35,296 nt of DNA from Spirulina sp. CS-785/01 (GTDB lineage: Bacteria; Cyanobacteriota; Cyanobacteriia; Cyanobacteriales; Spirulinaceae), in NCBI RefSeq assembly GCF_028330525.1, contig NZ_JAQMSD010000258.1, positions 1 through 35,296 of the forward strand, given 5' to 3'. A program made the position numbers and the translations under genes. Positions 34,282 to 35,296 of the stretch are shown here, piece after piece (the stretch's first letter is position 1; every line of letters starts with the position of its first letter). The notes beneath the pieces are model-generated. The model was not told where the DNA came from. It saw nothing but the letters and a program-made list of their open reading frames with translations, and did no database searches.

Positions 34282-34836
34282 TTACCCCAGAAGCTCTGCC
34301 TGCTTGGGATGGTTTGCCTCGGTTGCGTGAGACAGGGCATAAATGGACACGGGAAAGCCTTGAAAAACTGTTTTTGTTTCCCGTTGTAGTCCCACTTTTT
34401 CTGCAACCCGAATGGAGCGTCTATTGTCGGGGGCGATAATGGAAATGAGACGCGGGATTTTTAGGGTATGAAAGGTGTAATCTCGAATTGCGATCGCGCT
34501 TTCCGTCGCCAACCCTCTCCCCCAATAGGGATAAGCCAACCGATACGCCAATTCTACCTCTTTCTGTTCCCCCAAGGTTTGCGCCAGTAATCCACAAAAA
34601 CCAATCAGTCGCCCCTGAGCTTTTTCCTCCACCGCATACAGGCCAAAGCCATTTTCACGATAAGAAGCCAAAATGCGCGACTTTAAAAAGCCTTGGCTTT
34701 CTGCGGTATTCATTGCCCCTTTCAGGGAAAATTCCATCACTTTAGGGTCTGCCAAAATCATTGCTAAATCGGGCAAATCAGCGATTGTAAAGTGTCGCAG
34801 TTGTAAGCGAGGGGTTTCTGCAATGATGGTCAGCAT
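34282..34836 (-). CDS. GNAT-family N-acetyltransferase (RimJ/RimL type)
   Basis: A 184-residue acetyltransferase of the RimJ/L-like branch. The start is TPRLQLRHFTIADLPDLAMIL. The core beta strand is GFGLYAVEEKAQGRLIGFCGL, the family block is VELAYRLAYPYWGRGLATES, with the acetyl-CoA pyrophosphate loop in GRGLATE, and LISIIAPDNRRSIRVAEKVGL ends the fold. It would acetylate an amino group of a protein N terminus, small molecule or drug. The ATG giving MLTIIAETP is chosen because the family begins there; the frame opens 69 bases upstream. It lies 39 bases upstream of the GST gene on the same strand, so the two may form an operon. Confidence 0.88.
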   Translation of the reverse strand: MLTIIAETPRLQLRHFTIADLPDLAMILADPKVMEFSLKGAMNTAESQGFLKSRILASYRENGFGLYAVEEKAQGRLIGFCGLLAQTLGEQKEVELAYRLAYPYWGRGLATESAIAIRDYTFHTLKIPRLISIIAPDNRRSIRVAEKVGLQRETKTVFQGFPVSIYALSHATEANHPKQAELLG

Positions 34837-35187
34837 TCTCAACAAAAGTTGCAGGCTTGACAGTCTATTGTAATGGATTTTTTGGTATGAGACCGAGATT
34901 TTCAATCCCTGACGGTGTTACACCTAAACCGTCACCAATGGGTTTTAGCTAAATTCCCGACTCATGTTCTGTGAATTTTTATTAAATTATGGTGAGTTCT
35001 TTGAAAATTGCAAAAATAGCATCACAATATGCAAAATAATCATTTGACAGATCAAAAAAAAATCCGGTTTTATTAAGTTAAGTGGGAGTTGTTATTCCGT
35101 TGCCATGACGCTTCCCAGAAATCCCCAGTTTAATCTTCAAAATTTATTTAATCTTCAGAAGACCCTCGCCTCCGGCGATGGGATGAA
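34837..35187. other. 351-base AT-rich intergenic region ending in the IS200/IS605 right end
   Basis: No gene is visible. It should carry the promoter of the GNAT/GST pair on the minus strand. Near its right side TTTAATCTTCA occurs twice (about 35129 and 35147) and is followed by the IS hairpin. The exact element boundary cannot be set. Confidence 0.55.
35166..35178. mobile_element. hairpin at the right end of an IS200/IS605-family element
   Basis: The perfect hairpin TCGCC-TCC-GGCGA lies ten bases beyond the tnpA stop. That is where these elements carry the subterminal hairpin recognised by TnpA as single-stranded DNA. Confidence 0.6.
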
Positions 35188-35296
35188 TCAGGGGGCAGTT
35201 TGATTCTCGACATACTGTTTTAATGTCTCAATTGTCACCCCTCCGCAACTAGCCACAAAGTACGAGCCTGTCCAAAAAACCTTTTTGCTATAGAAA
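35188..35296 (-). mobile_element. tnpA: IS200/IS605-family transposase TnpA, C-terminal end (runs off the window)
   Basis: About 36 codons are visible. They read KKVFWTGSYFVASCGGV followed by TIETLKQYVENQTAP and a stop. This is the C-terminal helix region of the HUH Y1 transposase TnpA: the GSYFVAS-GGVTIE block and the KQYIENQ helix that carries the catalytic Tyr (here Tyr of KQYVEN). TnpA excises and inserts the element as single-stranded circles. The N-terminal part with the HUH metal site lies outside the window, so intactness is unknown. Confidence 0.85.

Overview
The window is ordinary cyanobacterial chromosome carrying some accessory DNA. The octamer GCGATCGC (HIP1, a cyanobacterial hallmark) recurs in and between genes. 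The gene content also points to cyanobacteria: a separate beta-epsilon ATP synthase pair, the plastid/cyanobacterial ribosomal protein PSRP-3 (Ycf65), a DUF3493 membrane protein, GlgX and a TIGR01548 HAD protein. Short heptameric tandem repeats lie in many gaps. The species cannot be named from the sequence.

Layout. 1-196: a partial gene and a small overlapping ORF on the minus strand. 204-2428: an AT-rich type II restriction-modification island lacking HIP1. It has its own sigma70-like promoter, an intact m5C methyltransferase and a Bpu10I-like endonuclease broken by a frameshift. 2474-10023: an AddB/RecB-like nuclease, a membrane M41-type metalloprotease, a Uma2 nuclease, a Trm1-type tRNA m2(2)G methyltransferase and an orphan sensor histidine kinase. 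10335-20034: a cell-envelope segment with a WbpM/CapD-like nucleotide-sugar dehydratase, a family 5 solute-binding lipoprotein, a CARDB-M23 peptidase, an SGNH hydrolase and a GT4 glycosyltransferase. 20123-23942: an unrecognised protein with three helical repeats, a truncated histidine kinase, atpD-atpC with a hairpin between them, a very repetitive spacer, and ycf65. 24074-30100: HAD hydrolase, CsaA-like tRNA-binding protein, GlgX, DUF3493 protein, tRNA-Thr(CGT) and a CoA-disulfide reductase-rhodanese fusion. 30366-35296: two tandem paralogous type 1 solute-binding proteins, a GST, a GNAT acetyltransferase, and the C-terminal end of an IS200/IS605 TnpA running off the right edge.

Genes that belong together: the methyltransferase and endonuclease; atpD and atpC; the two tandem binding proteins; and, loosely, the dehydratase, SGNH hydrolase and GT4, which fit exopolysaccharide synthesis although they are interrupted by unrelated genes. 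Most other genes look monocistronic.

I see no CRISPR array, prophage, or clear new multi-gene defence system. The items most worth a second look are: the 5-bp duplication that breaks the endonuclease; the family of unrelated heptamer repeats at about nine gene ends, several of which supply the stop codon; the repeat-rich spacer after atpC; the hairpin inside the atpD-atpC operon; the truncated kinase whose break falls at a heptamer repeat; and the CARDB-M23 protein with near-identical 357-bp repeats.
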